Assembly: GCA_910589025.1 (NCBI GenBank)
Contig: CAJURM010000001.1
Coordinates: forward strand, 62,001 to 126,000
Reading direction: 5' to 3'
From: an uncultured Odoribacter sp.
GTDB lineage: Bacteria > Bacteroidota > Bacteroidia > Bacteroidales > Marinifilaceae
Length of the DNA: 64,000 nucleotides
Shown here: positions 34,448-43,184 of the stretch, one piece after another
Numbering within the stretch: the stretch's first letter is position 1
How the letters are laid out: every line of letters starts with the position of its first letter
Program-made: the position numbers and the translations under genes
The notes under the pieces: model-generated
Database searches by the model: none
Seen by the model: the letters and a program-made list of their open reading frames with translations, nothing else
What the model was told of the DNA's origin: nothing

Positions 34448-35962
34448 ATGAAAAGAGGTTTTTTATTGCTTGGTGTGGCTGTAGGTCTCCTTTGGGCGGT
34501 TTGCAATTGCCGGCGACCGGACGTTTCCGGACAGTATTATGACATTATTCCTGCCGGTAGCAGGGGCGTGTGTGCCATCCATGTGAACCGGTTGATTGAA
34601 AAAGGGGAGATAACGCAAGCGATGCAGGAACGTTTGCTGGGGTTTCTCGGATTACAGAAGATTCTGAAAAATGCGGACGAGTCGGGGATTGATTTTTCTG
34701 ACTATTTGTTTCTGGTCGCCGACAGTATCGGGGGGAATGTAGCGTTGGTTGCTAAGGTGAAAGACATAACTAAGCTCAGGGATAGGTTTGCGGATGCTGA
34801 AAGAGAGGGGATGTGTACCCCGTTGACTACCCGGGGAGAATACAATGAGACGCTTGTTTCCGGAGAGTTTGTTTGCCGTTTTGATTCCCGTGTCTTATTT
34901 TGTACGATGTCGTATAATGAGCAACAAGCCAGGGAATATGCTTCACGCATTTCAGCAAGAAAGGAGAGGAGTATGGCCGCCGACCCTTGTTTTCAGAAAA
35001 TACTGGAAGGCAAGAATGATGTTGAGCTGCTCTTTCCCATGAAGGGATTGCCGGAAAGTATGAGGAACCATGTCATGGCGTATATGCCCCATCCGGATTT
35101 TGACATCAATCGGATGAATATAAACGGCAGTTTGAATTTTGAGGAGGGCAAAGCTACGCTGCAATACACGCTCATGTCAGCCGATCCCGCCGTTATGCAG
35201 GCGTTACAGAAACAAGGGGATTACCTGGAAAAGGTATCAGGGTATTTCCTGGCTTATTATCCGGCATCGACGTTTTTGTGTGTGCTGTATAATTGCCAGG
35301 GGGATAAAGCGAATAAAATACTGGAGGAAACCCGTTTCTGGCAGAATATGCCGATGGTGGACCCGGTAAGGGCGGGGAAAGTCCTGGCTTCGCTGGACGG
35401 GGATATGGTTTATGGAATTACCGGTCTTTCAGCTGTGGGAATCCCGAATGTTTTGGTGTGTGCTCACGTAAAGGATACTTATCCGGCCAGTTTGCTGTCT
35501 GATGTGTTGAAAAAGAATTTTGGAAGTGTCGGAAAAGTGGAGGAAAAAGGGGAGCACCGTTATTGTTTCAGCAATCAGATGATGGAGTTTTATTTCGGAG
35601 TGAAGGACGGGAGCCTGTTCTATCTTACAAACGACCCGGAGGCATACCGTAATTTGGGGAAAGCGGTTGAAAATCCGTGGAACAAAACTGTCATGGCTTC
35701 CGGTATAAAGGAAAGTTACGGCGGAATTGTGCTGAATATTGAAGAATTGCTGCGCTCTCCTGTTGTATTGTTGCTGCTCCAGCAGACGGTGGGACGTCAC
35801 CAGGTAGCTTTGTTGCAAAAGGCGTTGTCCGGGTTTTCATATACGGAATTGCTTACGGTGGCACCCAATCACGTTGTTTGGAACATATATATGAAGAATA
35901 AAAAACAGAATAGCCTGAAAACTTTGATTGAAGCGGGAAAAGAGCTGGCAGAAATGAAATAA
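34448..35962 (+). CDS. DUF4836 family lipoprotein
   Basis: This 504-residue protein resembles the Bacteroidota DUF4836 family, known by the start YYDIIPAGSRGVCAIHVNRLIEKGEI after a lipoprotein signal. The signal has a hydrophobic core at residues 5-17 and a lipobox ending at Cys19 or Cys21 (AVCNC). The rest is a repeated alpha/beta pattern without catalytic motif. It begins the run with the ABC ATPase (17 bases downstream) and the FtsX-like permease, so the three may form an envelope-related unit. Function unknown. Confidence 0.78.
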   Translation: MKRGFLLLGVAVGLLWAVCNCRRPDVSGQYYDIIPAGSRGVCAIHVNRLIEKGEITQAMQERLLGFLGLQKILKNADESGIDFSDYLFLVADSIGGNVALVAKVKDITKLRDRFADAEREGMCTPLTTRGEYNETLVSGEFVCRFDSRVLFCTMSYNEQQAREYASRISARKERSMAADPCFQKILEGKNDVELLFPMKGLPESMRNHVMAYMPHPDFDINRMNINGSLNFEEGKATLQYTLMSADPAVMQALQKQGDYLEKVSGYFLAYYPASTFLCVLYNCQGDKANKILEETRFWQNMPMVDPVRAGKVLASLDGDMVYGITGLSAVGIPNVLVCAHVKDTYPASLLSDVLKKNFGSVGKVEEKGEHRYCFSNQMMEFYFGVKDGSLFYLTNDPEAYRNLGKAVENPWNKTVMASGIKESYGGIVLNIEELLRSPVVLLLLQQTVGRHQVALLQKALSGFSYTELLTVAPNHVVWNIYMKNKKQNSLKTLIEAGKELAEMK

Positions 35963-35979
35963 GAACGGTAATGTACTGA

Positions 35980-36627
35980 TTGATGGATACGATATACCTG
36001 AAAAATGTGCTTCCGGAAATTTTTTTGACGAAAGAAAATACCGGTTCGGAGATATGGCGGCAAGAGGTGTGTTTCTCAAAAGGGCAAACGGTTTTGCTCA
36101 AAGCGGTTTCCGGAGCCGGAAAATCTTCCCTTTGCAGTTTTATTTACGGGTGTCGCCGGGATTTTTCCGGTAGTGTTTGTTTTGACGGTCAAGACATCCT
36201 TTCTTTGAAACAGGCGGACTGGGAGCGGGTACGCCGCGTGTCTTTGAGTATCGTATTCCAGGATTTGCGGTTGTTTCCGGAATTGACGGCGTTTGAGAAT
36301 GTGGAGGTGAAAAACTGCCTTACAGGGTTCCGGACGGACAACTGGATACGGGATTGTTTCTTACAGGTTGGACTTGGTGATAAAACGGAGGAGAAAGCGG
36401 GCAAGTTGTCTTTCGGCCAGCAACAGCGCGTGGCTTTAATCCGGGCGCTGTGCCAGCCTTTTGATTTTATTTTGTTGGATGAACCTGTCAGTCATCTGGA
36501 TGACGAAAACAACCGGATATGCAGTAGGCTGCTCACCGGAGAAGCCCGGAAGCAGGGTGCCGGTGTGCTGGTGACTTCTATCGGGTATGAGCCGGAAATG
36601 ACATACGATAAAGTGTTTCGATTATGA
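35980..36627 (+). CDS. ABC transporter ATP-binding protein, LolD/MacB-like
   Basis: This 215-residue ATPase pairs with the FtsX-like permease that starts inside its last codons (4-base overlap). Seen are Walker A (AVSGAGKSS, residues 42-50), a Q-loop in SIVFQDLRLFPELTAFENV, the signature LSFGQQQRVALIRAL and Walker B FILLDEPVSHLDD. The first Gly of GxxGxGKS is Ala, a mild departure. By size and partner it belongs to the LolD/FtsE/MacB group, which powers lipoprotein release or mechanical work across the envelope rather than ordinary import. The start could also be the ATG at 35983. Confidence 0.88.
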   Translation: MMDTIYLKNVLPEIFLTKENTGSEIWRQEVCFSKGQTVLLKAVSGAGKSSLCSFIYGCRRDFSGSVCFDGQDILSLKQADWERVRRVSLSIVFQDLRLFPELTAFENVEVKNCLTGFRTDNWIRDCFLQVGLGDKTEEKAGKLSFGQQQRVALIRALCQPFDFILLDEPVSHLDDENNRICSRLLTGEARKQGAGVLVTSIGYEPEMTYDKVFRL

Positions 36628-37823
36628 ATCTGGTTTATAAATTACTCCGCTGTCAGCTCCGGGGAACGCAGTTCGCCGGTTTCTTTCTGGCCAATCTGAC
36701 GGGGATGCTGATAGTATTGCTGAGTATACAATTGTGGTATGATCTGCAACCTTTTTTTACCGGAAAAGACCGCCTCTTCCGGAAAGAGTTTTTGGTAGTG
36801 ACAAAACGGATTTCTGCTTTCGGGACACTGACAGGACGAAACACTACTTTCACTCCGGAGGAGTTGCGTGAGATTTCAGAGCAGCCTTTTATCCGTAAAA
36901 CGGGGAATTTCACTTCTTCCCGTTTCCGGACGACGGCAGGCATGGAGCTGGGGCGGTTTGGTGCAGGGTTTGCCACTGAATTGTTTTTTGAGTCGGTACC
37001 CGACGAATACATAGACGTGAAGACGGAGGAGTGGGGGTTTGAGGAAGGTGACAACCGCATACCGATAATTTTACCCCGTAATTACCTGAACCTTTATAAT
37101 TTCGGTTTTGCACAATCCCGCAATCTGCCGAAGCTGTCGGAAGGGACAATCGGGTTGTTGAATCTGGATATCCGGATTCAGGGACAGGGAAAAGAAAGCG
37201 GGTTCCAGGGAAAAATTGTCGGTTTTTCAGACCGTCTGAATACGATTCTGGTACCCCAGCGGTTTATGGATTGGGCAAATGCCACTTTTGCCGGAGAAAA
37301 GGGTGCGGAGGTGGCCCGGGTGATTGTAGAAACGGATAATCCTGCCGATGAGCGGATGGCCCGTTTTTTCAAATCCAAAGGTTATGAAATTGAAGGAGGA
37401 AAGCAGGCTGCCGGGGAGATGGTGTGGTTTTTGAATCTGCTTACGCTGTTCGTTGCAAGCATCGGTCTGTTAATTTGTGCCCTTTCGTTTTATATTCTTA
37501 TTTTGAGTATTTATCTCATTCTGCAAAAAGACCGTGTTAAAATTGAGAACCTGCTTCTTTTGGGATATGCCCCCAAGCGGATTGCCCGTCCTTATGAGTT
37601 GTTTGTATTGGCAGTGCATGCCGGAACGGTTGTACTCGCCTGGCTGTCGATTTGGGGGATAAGAGGCTGTTATTTGCCTTTTCTACAAGCAATGCAGGCT
37701 GTGAAAAGCGGCATGCTGCCGGTCTGGGTCGGAGGGATTGTATTGTTTTCGGGAGTGTTCTTGCTGAATGCCGGAATCATCCGCCGCAAAATCAGGAAAA
37801 CGGCATTGTCACATAAAATATAA
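36624..37823 (+). CDS. FtsX-like ABC permease
   Basis: This 399-residue membrane protein has the layout of MacB/LolC-type permeases: one membrane segment near residues 15-35, a periplasmic domain of about 220 residues, then three segments near 265-300, 330-355 and 365-390. It begins 4 bases before the ATPase gene ends, which indicates translational coupling. With the upstream DUF4836 lipoprotein it could form a system that moves or remodels lipoproteins. No substrate can be named. Its stop codon lies inside the bidirectional terminator that follows. Confidence 0.85.
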   Translation: MNLVYKLLRCQLRGTQFAGFFLANLTGMLIVLLSIQLWYDLQPFFTGKDRLFRKEFLVVTKRISAFGTLTGRNTTFTPEELREISEQPFIRKTGNFTSSRFRTTAGMELGRFGAGFATELFFESVPDEYIDVKTEEWGFEEGDNRIPIILPRNYLNLYNFGFAQSRNLPKLSEGTIGLLNLDIRIQGQGKESGFQGKIVGFSDRLNTILVPQRFMDWANATFAGEKGAEVARVIVETDNPADERMARFFKSKGYEIEGGKQAAGEMVWFLNLLTLFVASIGLLICALSFYILILSIYLILQKDRVKIENLLLLGYAPKRIARPYELFVLAVHAGTVVLAWLSIWGIRGCYLPFLQAMQAVKSGMLPVWVGGIVLFSGVFLLNAGIIRRKIRKTALSHKI

Positions 37824-37852
37824 CGAAGTACTCAACGGTACTTCGTTATATT
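37817..37852. terminator. Bidirectional terminator with embedded stop codon
   Basis: A perfect 15-base-pair stem (37817-37831 with 37838-37852) with a 6-base loop lies between converging genes. The TAA stop of the permease gene at 37821-37823 is inside the 5' arm. Confidence 0.85.
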
Positions 37853-37877
37853 CCGTGACAGGACGAGTGTCGTTTTT

Positions 37878-38549
37878 TTATGCTTTTGTCAGTACAAATC
37901 CGATTTTCAAGGAGATAATCTTTTCCAGGATCAATGGAATCTGCTTTTTAACTCCCTCTGTAACCTGTTGCCGGACACCTTCGGGCATGTGTTCGAAATC
38001 TATTCCCATATTATCCACGATCATCGGTACAATGCGGTTTTCCATCATGGCATATATCGTACGCACATAAGCCTCGTCAAAGTACATGGTTAAGGTCTCG
38101 TTTTGCAGGGTATACCTGAAACTTACCGCCGGAATCATATCGGCTTTTTCGCCCACTAATTGCTGCATGTCCTTTTTGTCCAGCGAAACTTCGATGAATT
38201 CGGTTGTCTGGTCGTAATCGGCACCGATTTTAAACGGTTGGGCTGTCTGCATCTTGGCAGTGATGTTCATTCTGTTTGCCGAGATGACTTCGATGCCCTG
38301 GAAATAGTCCTGCATTTTGACTGTGGCCATCCGGAGGAATATTTCTTTGACCTCTTCGGTGGCGACGGCCATTTTTCGTCCCTGGTACATTTCAATGACA
38401 ATGCTGTCGGCAGCATACTCGAATTCGAAATGAGGCCGGGTATAGTTCCAGATCCCGGTCAGAGAGGAAAGTTCTTTTTCATCGTCGTTGCAGGAGACTG
38501 CACACAATACGGTAAAAACGGCTAACAGATAATACAATGTTCTTTTCAT
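37878..38549 (-). CDS. Hypothetical lipoprotein of the TonB-receptor operon
   Basis: I do not recognise this 223-residue protein. It has a lipoprotein signal with lipobox CAVSC and lipidated Cys20. The mature part is mixed, with amphipathic helices near the C-terminus. It follows the TonB-dependent receptor after 17 bases on the same strand, so it is probably the surface or periplasmic partner of that receptor, in the position where other systems place a binding lipoprotein. It has no SusD features such as TPR repeats and is far shorter than SusD. Confidence 0.75.
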   Translation of the reverse strand: MKRTLYYLLAVFTVLCAVSCNDDEKELSSLTGIWNYTRPHFEFEYAADSIVIEMYQGRKMAVATEEVKEIFLRMATVKMQDYFQGIEVISANRMNITAKMQTAQPFKIGADYDQTTEFIEVSLDKKDMQQLVGEKADMIPAVSFRYTLQNETLTMYFDEAYVRTIYAMMENRIVPMIVDNMGIDFEHMPEGVRQQVTEGVKKQIPLILEKIISLKIGFVLTKA

Positions 38550-38566
38550 ATTATTTATACATTAAG

Positions 38567-40708
38567 TTATTTATTAATTCTGAACAGGATAGAAGCGCCG
38601 AAGCGTGACGGTGCGCCGGATTGCCCCATGTTGAAATATTGCGGCAGTTTTCCTCCTACGGGGTTGTTGAGCATGTATGTGAAGAATGCTTTATCCAGTA
38701 TGTTTTTTCCCCAGAGATGAATTTCCACGTATTTGCCGGACATTGAAAAATCAAGGTTCCACAAGAAGTAAGGGGATTGTTTCAACAGATTGGCTTCGTC
38801 AAAATATTGGGTACCGAATCCGTTGACGGTCGTGGCGGCACTGAACGAGCTGAAACCCGCCCATTTTATCGGTTTACGGTACATCAGGCCTGTGTTACCG
38901 GTAAATTCGGGAGCCATTACAATGCGGTTGCCTTCGTGCGACGGATTCAGATTGTGGTAATATTGGGAGTTGCTGTAACCTGCGGAAAAGAGAAAGGTCA
39001 GCCGGGGAAGGAATTCCCATTGCATGTCAATTTCTCCGCCGATACTCCGGGCATCTCCTGCGTTTTTTATTCCGGGACCCATCATCCCCATGACAAAAAT
39101 CTGCTGGTCTTTCCAGTCTATGTAGAAAACGGCGGCATTCAGGTTGAGTTTTTTATTCCGGCTGAAGTACTTCAAACCGGCTTCGTAATTCCACAGTTGT
39201 TCTTTTTGGTATTCCAGGTCGACCCGTTGGGTACTCATGTCGTTGACAATGATGTTGTAGCCCCCCGCTTTGTATCCTTTGGAGATATTCAGGTATAAGG
39301 ACAATCTGTCGTTCCATTGCTGAAGCAGAGAGAATTTGGGCAGCCAAGCCCTGAATGTCTTGCCTTCTTTACTGTTGTGGTATTGCATAAAACGGGAAGT
39401 CCCTTCAAACAGCATGCTGTCGCGGTAGTGCAGGTCCGCTTTTTCATAGTCGTAACGCAAGCCCGCGGTAAAAGACATGCCCTGCCACAGGTTGTTGACT
39501 GTAAGTTGTCCGTACCCGGCTATCCCCCAGGTGAGGGTATTGTTTTTGTATTTGGCCTGTTCTATGGACAACGGGAGCAAATAGGCTTTGTCTTTCCCGA
39601 ATGTGGCGAGGTAGTTGTTTGTCAGGTCCTTGTAAAAACCGAATGCACCGGCAGTCCAGGTGATATTTCCGCTTTTGGACGGTTGGATGTTGATTTCCTG
39701 GGTAAAGAGGTGCTGCCGGGATTTTTTATTGTTGTCGAATACATCCAGATGGGTAAAATCTGCATCCAGCATCTGTTTGTCTTTGCTCCAGGAGTAAGAA
39801 GAGACCCCGTTGAGTGCCAGAACACGGCCCTTCTTGCTGAAATTGACAGACGAGGAAAGCAGGTCCCGTTTGTAGGAAGAAGGGGTGTTGTAATTTACCC
39901 GGTAGCGGTTTATCCGCAGGGAATCCAGGACATGATAGGCGTATCCGCCGTCAAACGAGTGATTGAAGTCGGCGCCGATCGCTATTTTCCAATTGTTATC
40001 GGTGTACAGGTTTCCCTGGTAATGTAGGTTGTACGAGTCGGAAGGATTGGATTTCCGGTTGCTGTCGTAAAGGTTCCGGAAATAGCCTTCTGCTTTGTTG
40101 TAGGCAAAAGAAAATTTCTGCCGGAAGTTTCGCAAGGGCAAATGGAGAATCAGATTGTAATTCCGGGCATTGTAACTTGCATATCCCACTTTTGCCTGTA
40201 AGAAAAAAGCCTGTTTCGGGGGATTGGTACTGATATGAATTAAGCCGTTGATGCTGTTGCGACCGTAAAGGGTGGTTTGAGGTCCCCGTAATATTTCTAT
40301 CTGACGGATGTCGTAAAGGTCAAAAACAAAGGCATTTTTGTCAAAAACGGGAATCCCGTCGACATACAGTCCCACAGGAGGAGTGCCGGATACTGTGCCG
40401 ATTCCCCGGATATAAATCGGAGTCGAGAGTTTCAGGCCTCCTTCCTGCATGTAGAAGTTGGGAACAATGCCGGAGAGGTTTCTCAGGTCGGGATTGTTTT
40501 CGCCGGGAATGTTGCGGGGTGTTATCACCGTTAAAGCTGCCGGAATGTCTTTGGGATTCAGCTCCCGCTTTTCGGCGGTGACAACAATTTCTTCCAGTTC
40601 TTTTATACTGTTATAGACGGAATCTGCAGAAGAAAAACAGGTAACCGTTGTCTGGGCATGAGTCAGACGGACCGATACGAGTAATAAAACACTGATAAAT
40701 AAGCGCAT
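38567..40708 (-). CDS. TonB-dependent outer-membrane receptor
   Basis: This 713-residue protein has a signal peptide (1-18), a TonB-box-like stretch EEIVVTAEKR at 39-48, a plug domain (about 50-170, with PIYIRGIGTVSGTPPVGLYVDGIPV and EILRGPQTTLYGRNSINGLIHI) and a beta-barrel ending in an aromatic-poor strand (FGASILFRINK). It lacks the carboxypeptidase-like N-terminal domain of SusC proteins. This build fits siderophore, heme, cobalamin or metal-chelate uptake rather than glycan uptake. The substrate is unknown. It is co-oriented with a lipoprotein downstream and a small membrane protein upstream, and the operon faces perR. Confidence 0.93.
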   Translation of the reverse strand: MRLFISVLLLVSVRLTHAQTTVTCFSSADSVYNSIKELEEIVVTAEKRELNPKDIPAALTVITPRNIPGENNPDLRNLSGIVPNFYMQEGGLKLSTPIYIRGIGTVSGTPPVGLYVDGIPVFDKNAFVFDLYDIRQIEILRGPQTTLYGRNSINGLIHISTNPPKQAFFLQAKVGYASYNARNYNLILHLPLRNFRQKFSFAYNKAEGYFRNLYDSNRKSNPSDSYNLHYQGNLYTDNNWKIAIGADFNHSFDGGYAYHVLDSLRINRYRVNYNTPSSYKRDLLSSSVNFSKKGRVLALNGVSSYSWSKDKQMLDADFTHLDVFDNNKKSRQHLFTQEINIQPSKSGNITWTAGAFGFYKDLTNNYLATFGKDKAYLLPLSIEQAKYKNNTLTWGIAGYGQLTVNNLWQGMSFTAGLRYDYEKADLHYRDSMLFEGTSRFMQYHNSKEGKTFRAWLPKFSLLQQWNDRLSLYLNISKGYKAGGYNIIVNDMSTQRVDLEYQKEQLWNYEAGLKYFSRNKKLNLNAAVFYIDWKDQQIFVMGMMGPGIKNAGDARSIGGEIDMQWEFLPRLTFLFSAGYSNSQYYHNLNPSHEGNRIVMAPEFTGNTGLMYRKPIKWAGFSSFSAATTVNGFGTQYFDEANLLKQSPYFLWNLDFSMSGKYVEIHLWGKNILDKAFFTYMLNNPVGGKLPQYFNMGQSGAPSRFGASILFRINK

Positions 40709-40774
40709 AAAATTTTAGTAAAATGATAAAAACAGGGTGTTCCGGTACAAGCCGGCAAGGGGTGGAAACACGGT

Positions 40775-41122
40775 TCAGTTTCCTGCGGGAATGTGGAAGA
40801 AAGGAGGTGCCCTTAAGATATTCAGGCTGATGACACAACCGACGTATGGGCGTACCGTAAAAAAGGGTTCCGCCAAACGGGAAGGAATATTAGTAAAAGT
40901 AAGTAATTTAATGTCGGTGCGGACTTTTTTTTCTGAATCACTCCGGTAGAAGTAGGTATCCGCTGAACGGCAAGTTCTTGTTTGTTCATAAACAACAATA
41001 ACCGGAAGTGGCGCCTGGACTTCCGGACTACCCTGGATACCGCGGCAATAGAAACAGACGATTAAAAATGCCGGTATCAGCAGATAAACAAACAGATGGG
41101 CAGATACTCCTATGAAAAACAT
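40775..41122 (-). CDS. Possible small membrane protein upstream of the TonB receptor
   Basis: This 115-residue frame has one strongly hydrophobic N-terminal segment (residues 8-27) ending in a Cys-containing stretch, and no recognised domain. It may be real because it precedes the receptor gene by 66 bases on the same strand. Against it, a -7-like TAGTTTTG lies only a few bases before its ATG, so the mRNA would start at or after that codon. Treat as tentative. Confidence 0.4.
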   Translation of the reverse strand: MFFIGVSAHLFVYLLIPAFLIVCFYCRGIQGSPEVQAPLPVIVVYEQTRTCRSADTYFYRSDSEKKVRTDIKLLTFTNIPSRLAEPFFTVRPYVGCVISLNILRAPPFFHIPAGN

Positions 41123-41143
41123 GTGACAAAACTACAAAATTTA

Positions 41144-41155
41144 TCAGCATGCTGA
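41144..41155. promoter_or_regulatory. Palindrome in the receptor-perR spacer
   Basis: TCAGCATGCTGA is a perfect 12-base palindrome in the 147-base spacer between the receptor operon and perR. It is a candidate operator for the receptor operon. Confidence 0.4.
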
Positions 41156-41247
41156 CCCGGTAAGGGGTGAAAATTTATTTTATAAAAAATAGTTTAATTT
41201 TTTTGCATTTGTTCTGGAAAATGATTTTATTTGCAATAAATTTAAAA

Positions 41248-41262
41248 TTGTAATAATTACAA
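41248..41262. promoter_or_regulatory. Per box upstream of perR
   Basis: TTGTAATAATTACAA is a perfect 7-1-7 inverted repeat that differs from the B. subtilis Per box TTATAATNATTATAA by one base per arm. It lies 7 bases before the perR start and about 15 bases after a weak promoter (TTG at 41203, TTTATTTG at 41226-41233), a position suited to repression. Confidence 0.75.
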
Positions 41263-41269
41263 ATTTAAA

Positions 41270-41704
41270 ATGAATAAAATTGAGAACATATCGGAATATC
41301 TGCTGAATTACCAGATTAAGCCTTCTATGCAGCGTCTGGCGATTATGGAATATCTGCTTGCCAACAGAATTCATCCGACGGCGGAAGATGTGTATCATGC
41401 TCTGTATTCTAAAATACCGACCCTTTCAAAAACAACGGTATACAATACGCTGAATTTGTTTGTAGCACAGGGGGCATTGAGAATGCTGGTCATTGATGAA
41501 AAAAATGTCCGTTTTGACATTGACACTTCCCTGCATGCCCATTTTAAATGTCAGCAATGTATGCGGGTGTATGATTTACCGGTTGAAAACATGGATATGG
41601 TGAAGGTTGCCGATGAGACGGTAGGGCAGATTACAGAGATGCAACTGTATTATAAAGGATATTGTAAACATTGTCTGCAAGGACAAAAAGGTAAAATCAA
41701 TTAA
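41270..41704 (+). CDS. perR: Peroxide-sensing Fur-family repressor PerR
   Basis: This 144-residue Fur-family protein can be called PerR with some confidence. All five regulatory metal ligands of B. subtilis PerR are present at a constant shift of two residues: His35, Asp83, His89, His91 and Asp102. Asp rather than Glu at the last place is what separates PerR from Fur. The structural zinc site is complete (Cys94, Cys97, Cys132, Cys135). PerR with iron is oxidised at its His ligands by peroxide and leaves DNA. A Per box precedes its own start, so self-repression is expected. Rubrerythrin follows after 22 bases and should be in the same operon. Confidence 0.9.
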   Translation: MNKIENISEYLLNYQIKPSMQRLAIMEYLLANRIHPTAEDVYHALYSKIPTLSKTTVYNTLNLFVAQGALRMLVIDEKNVRFDIDTSLHAHFKCQQCMRVYDLPVENMDMVKVADETVGQITEMQLYYKGYCKHCLQGQKGKIN

Positions 41705-41726
41705 TAAACAATTAAAACGAGTGGTT

Positions 41727-42278
41727 ATGAAAAAATTTATTTGTACTGTATGTGGTTATGTTCACGAAGGTGAAGAAGCTCCGGAATTTTGTCCTCAGTG
41801 TAAAGTGCCCAGTAACAAATTCAAGGAACTGGAAGAGACTTCCGGTGCGTTGACCTTTGTTGACGAACATGTGATTGGTGTGGCAAAAGGAGTGGACAGC
41901 GAAGTGCTGGAAGGCTTGAGAGCTCACTTTAACGGAGAGTGTACGGAAGTCGGGATGTATCTGGCTATGAGCCGTCAGGCAGACCGCGAAGGTTATCCGG
42001 AAGTGGCCGAAGCATTCAAACGTTATGCCTGGGAAGAAGCAGAGCATGCCGCAAAATTCTGTGAACTGTTGGGTGAATGTGTTTGGAATACAGAAACCAA
42101 TTTGAAAAAGAGAATGGAAGCAGAAGCCGGAGCATGTGAGGATAAAAAACGGATTGCTACTTTGGCTAAGAAATTGAATCTGGATGCCATTCATGACACG
42201 GTTCATGAAATGTGTAAGGATGAAGCCCGCCACGGTAAAGGCTTTGAAGGACTGTATAACCGTTATTTTAAAAAATAA
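41727..42278 (+). CDS. Reverse rubrerythrin
   Basis: Rubrerythrins reduce hydrogen peroxide to water in anaerobes. In this 183-residue form the rubredoxin domain is at the N-terminus (Cys6, Cys9, Cys22, Cys25) and the di-iron four-helix domain follows, which is the reverse order of classical rubrerythrin. Di-iron ligand motifs seen are ECTEVGMY, EEAEHAA and DEARHGKGF. The start at 41727 is the ATG; the frame opens with a GTG six bases earlier. It lies directly after perR and is a typical PerR target. Electrons would come from an NADH-dependent reductase elsewhere. Confidence 0.95.
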   Translation: MKKFICTVCGYVHEGEEAPEFCPQCKVPSNKFKELEETSGALTFVDEHVIGVAKGVDSEVLEGLRAHFNGECTEVGMYLAMSRQADREGYPEVAEAFKRYAWEEAEHAAKFCELLGECVWNTETNLKKRMEAEAGACEDKKRIATLAKKLNLDAIHDTVHEMCKDEARHGKGFEGLYNRYFKK

Positions 42279-42311
42279 TCGGTAGCCGGGATTTTCCGGT
42301 GCATTGAAATA

Positions 42312-42344
42312 AACAGGCGGTCAGAGAGTGACTGCCTGTTTTTT
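42312..42344 (+). terminator. Terminator after rubrerythrin
   Basis: A 12-base-pair stem (42312-42323 with 42329-42340, one G-T pair) with a 5-base loop and a following T run. Confidence 0.9.
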
Positions 42345-42427
42345 GTTTACAATAAGAATTTGCCGGTGGAAATTCGGGTATTCTTTGCGTCACACTGATT
42401 TCATTCTTTATCGGATAATCCTTGACA

Positions 42428-43132
42428 TTATTTAGGAGCGTACAGGATGAAAATGGCAGGACGTTTGTTTAGTTCGGGCGTCTGTTTTTTCCATTCCTGA
42501 ATTGTCATAGTACGGATGTATTCGTTTTCTGTTGTGAGGTCGCAAGCAATGGAGAGGCGTGTGTGGGGAGAAAGCAGGGAAAGCATTTCCCGGAAAAGTT
42601 TCATGTTCCGGTAAGGAGTTTCTATAAAAATCTGTGTCCGGTTTTCTGCTGCGGATTGTTTTTCAAAATGGCGCAAAGCCTTGGCACGTTCATTTTCTTT
42701 GACCGGGAGGTAACCGTTGAATGAAAAATTCTGTCCGTTACAGCCGGAAGCGATCAGTGCCAGAAGAATGGAAGAGGGACCTACCAATGGAATGACCGGG
42801 TAGTGTTTTTGCTGGGCCAGGGCGACTAATTCGGCTCCGGGGTCTGCTATTCCCGGACAACCGGCTTCCGAGATGATTCCAACGTCCTCTTTTTCGAGCC
42901 AGTTCAGGCAATATTCCACCTGTTTCCTGTCCGAATGTTCGTTTAAATCCAGAAATACCAGGTCATCAATCCGAATGGATTTATCTATTTTTTTCAAATA
43001 TCTCCGGGTGTTTTTGGGGTTTTCCGTAGCGAATACACGCAGACTGCGGATTACATCAATAACTTCGGATGGAATTACTCTGTTTATCGTTGATTCTCCC
43101 AGTGTATTGGGAACAAGAAAAAGCCGGCCCAT
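42428..43132 (-). CDS. RsmI-like SAM-dependent methyltransferase
   Basis: This 234-residue protein belongs to the tetrapyrrole-methylase-fold family of RsmI, which methylates the 2'-OH of C1402 in 16S rRNA. Motifs include DVGIISEAGCPGIADPGAELV, VIPLVGPSSILLALIASG, FNGYLPVKENER and QIFIETPYRN. It is shorter than RsmI of E. coli (286) and lacks its C-terminal domain. Bacteroidota commonly have such a short paralogue, so the substrate may differ. It is a single minus-strand gene with its own promoter. Confidence 0.88.
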   Translation of the reverse strand: MGRLFLVPNTLGESTINRVIPSEVIDVIRSLRVFATENPKNTRRYLKKIDKSIRIDDLVFLDLNEHSDRKQVEYCLNWLEKEDVGIISEAGCPGIADPGAELVALAQQKHYPVIPLVGPSSILLALIASGCNGQNFSFNGYLPVKENERAKALRHFEKQSAAENRTQIFIETPYRNMKLFREMLSLLSPHTRLSIACDLTTENEYIRTMTIQEWKKQTPELNKRPAIFILYAPK

Positions 43133-43155
43133 AGCTGTTGTTTTAGTTCTGGCCG

Positions 43156-43184
43156 CAAAAGTAATGCAATAGATCGGAAATCAA
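43156..43184 (-). promoter_or_regulatory. Promoter of the RsmI-like gene
   Basis: On the minus strand TTG (plus 43182-43184), an 18-base spacer and TACTTTTG (43156-43163) match the Bacteroidota promoter, one base short in spacing. Confidence 0.7.

Noticed and set aside
38567..40708. A SusC/SusD polysaccharide utilisation locus
   Set aside because: The receptor lacks the SusC N-terminal domain, the lipoprotein is too short for SusD, and no glycoside hydrolase is adjacent.
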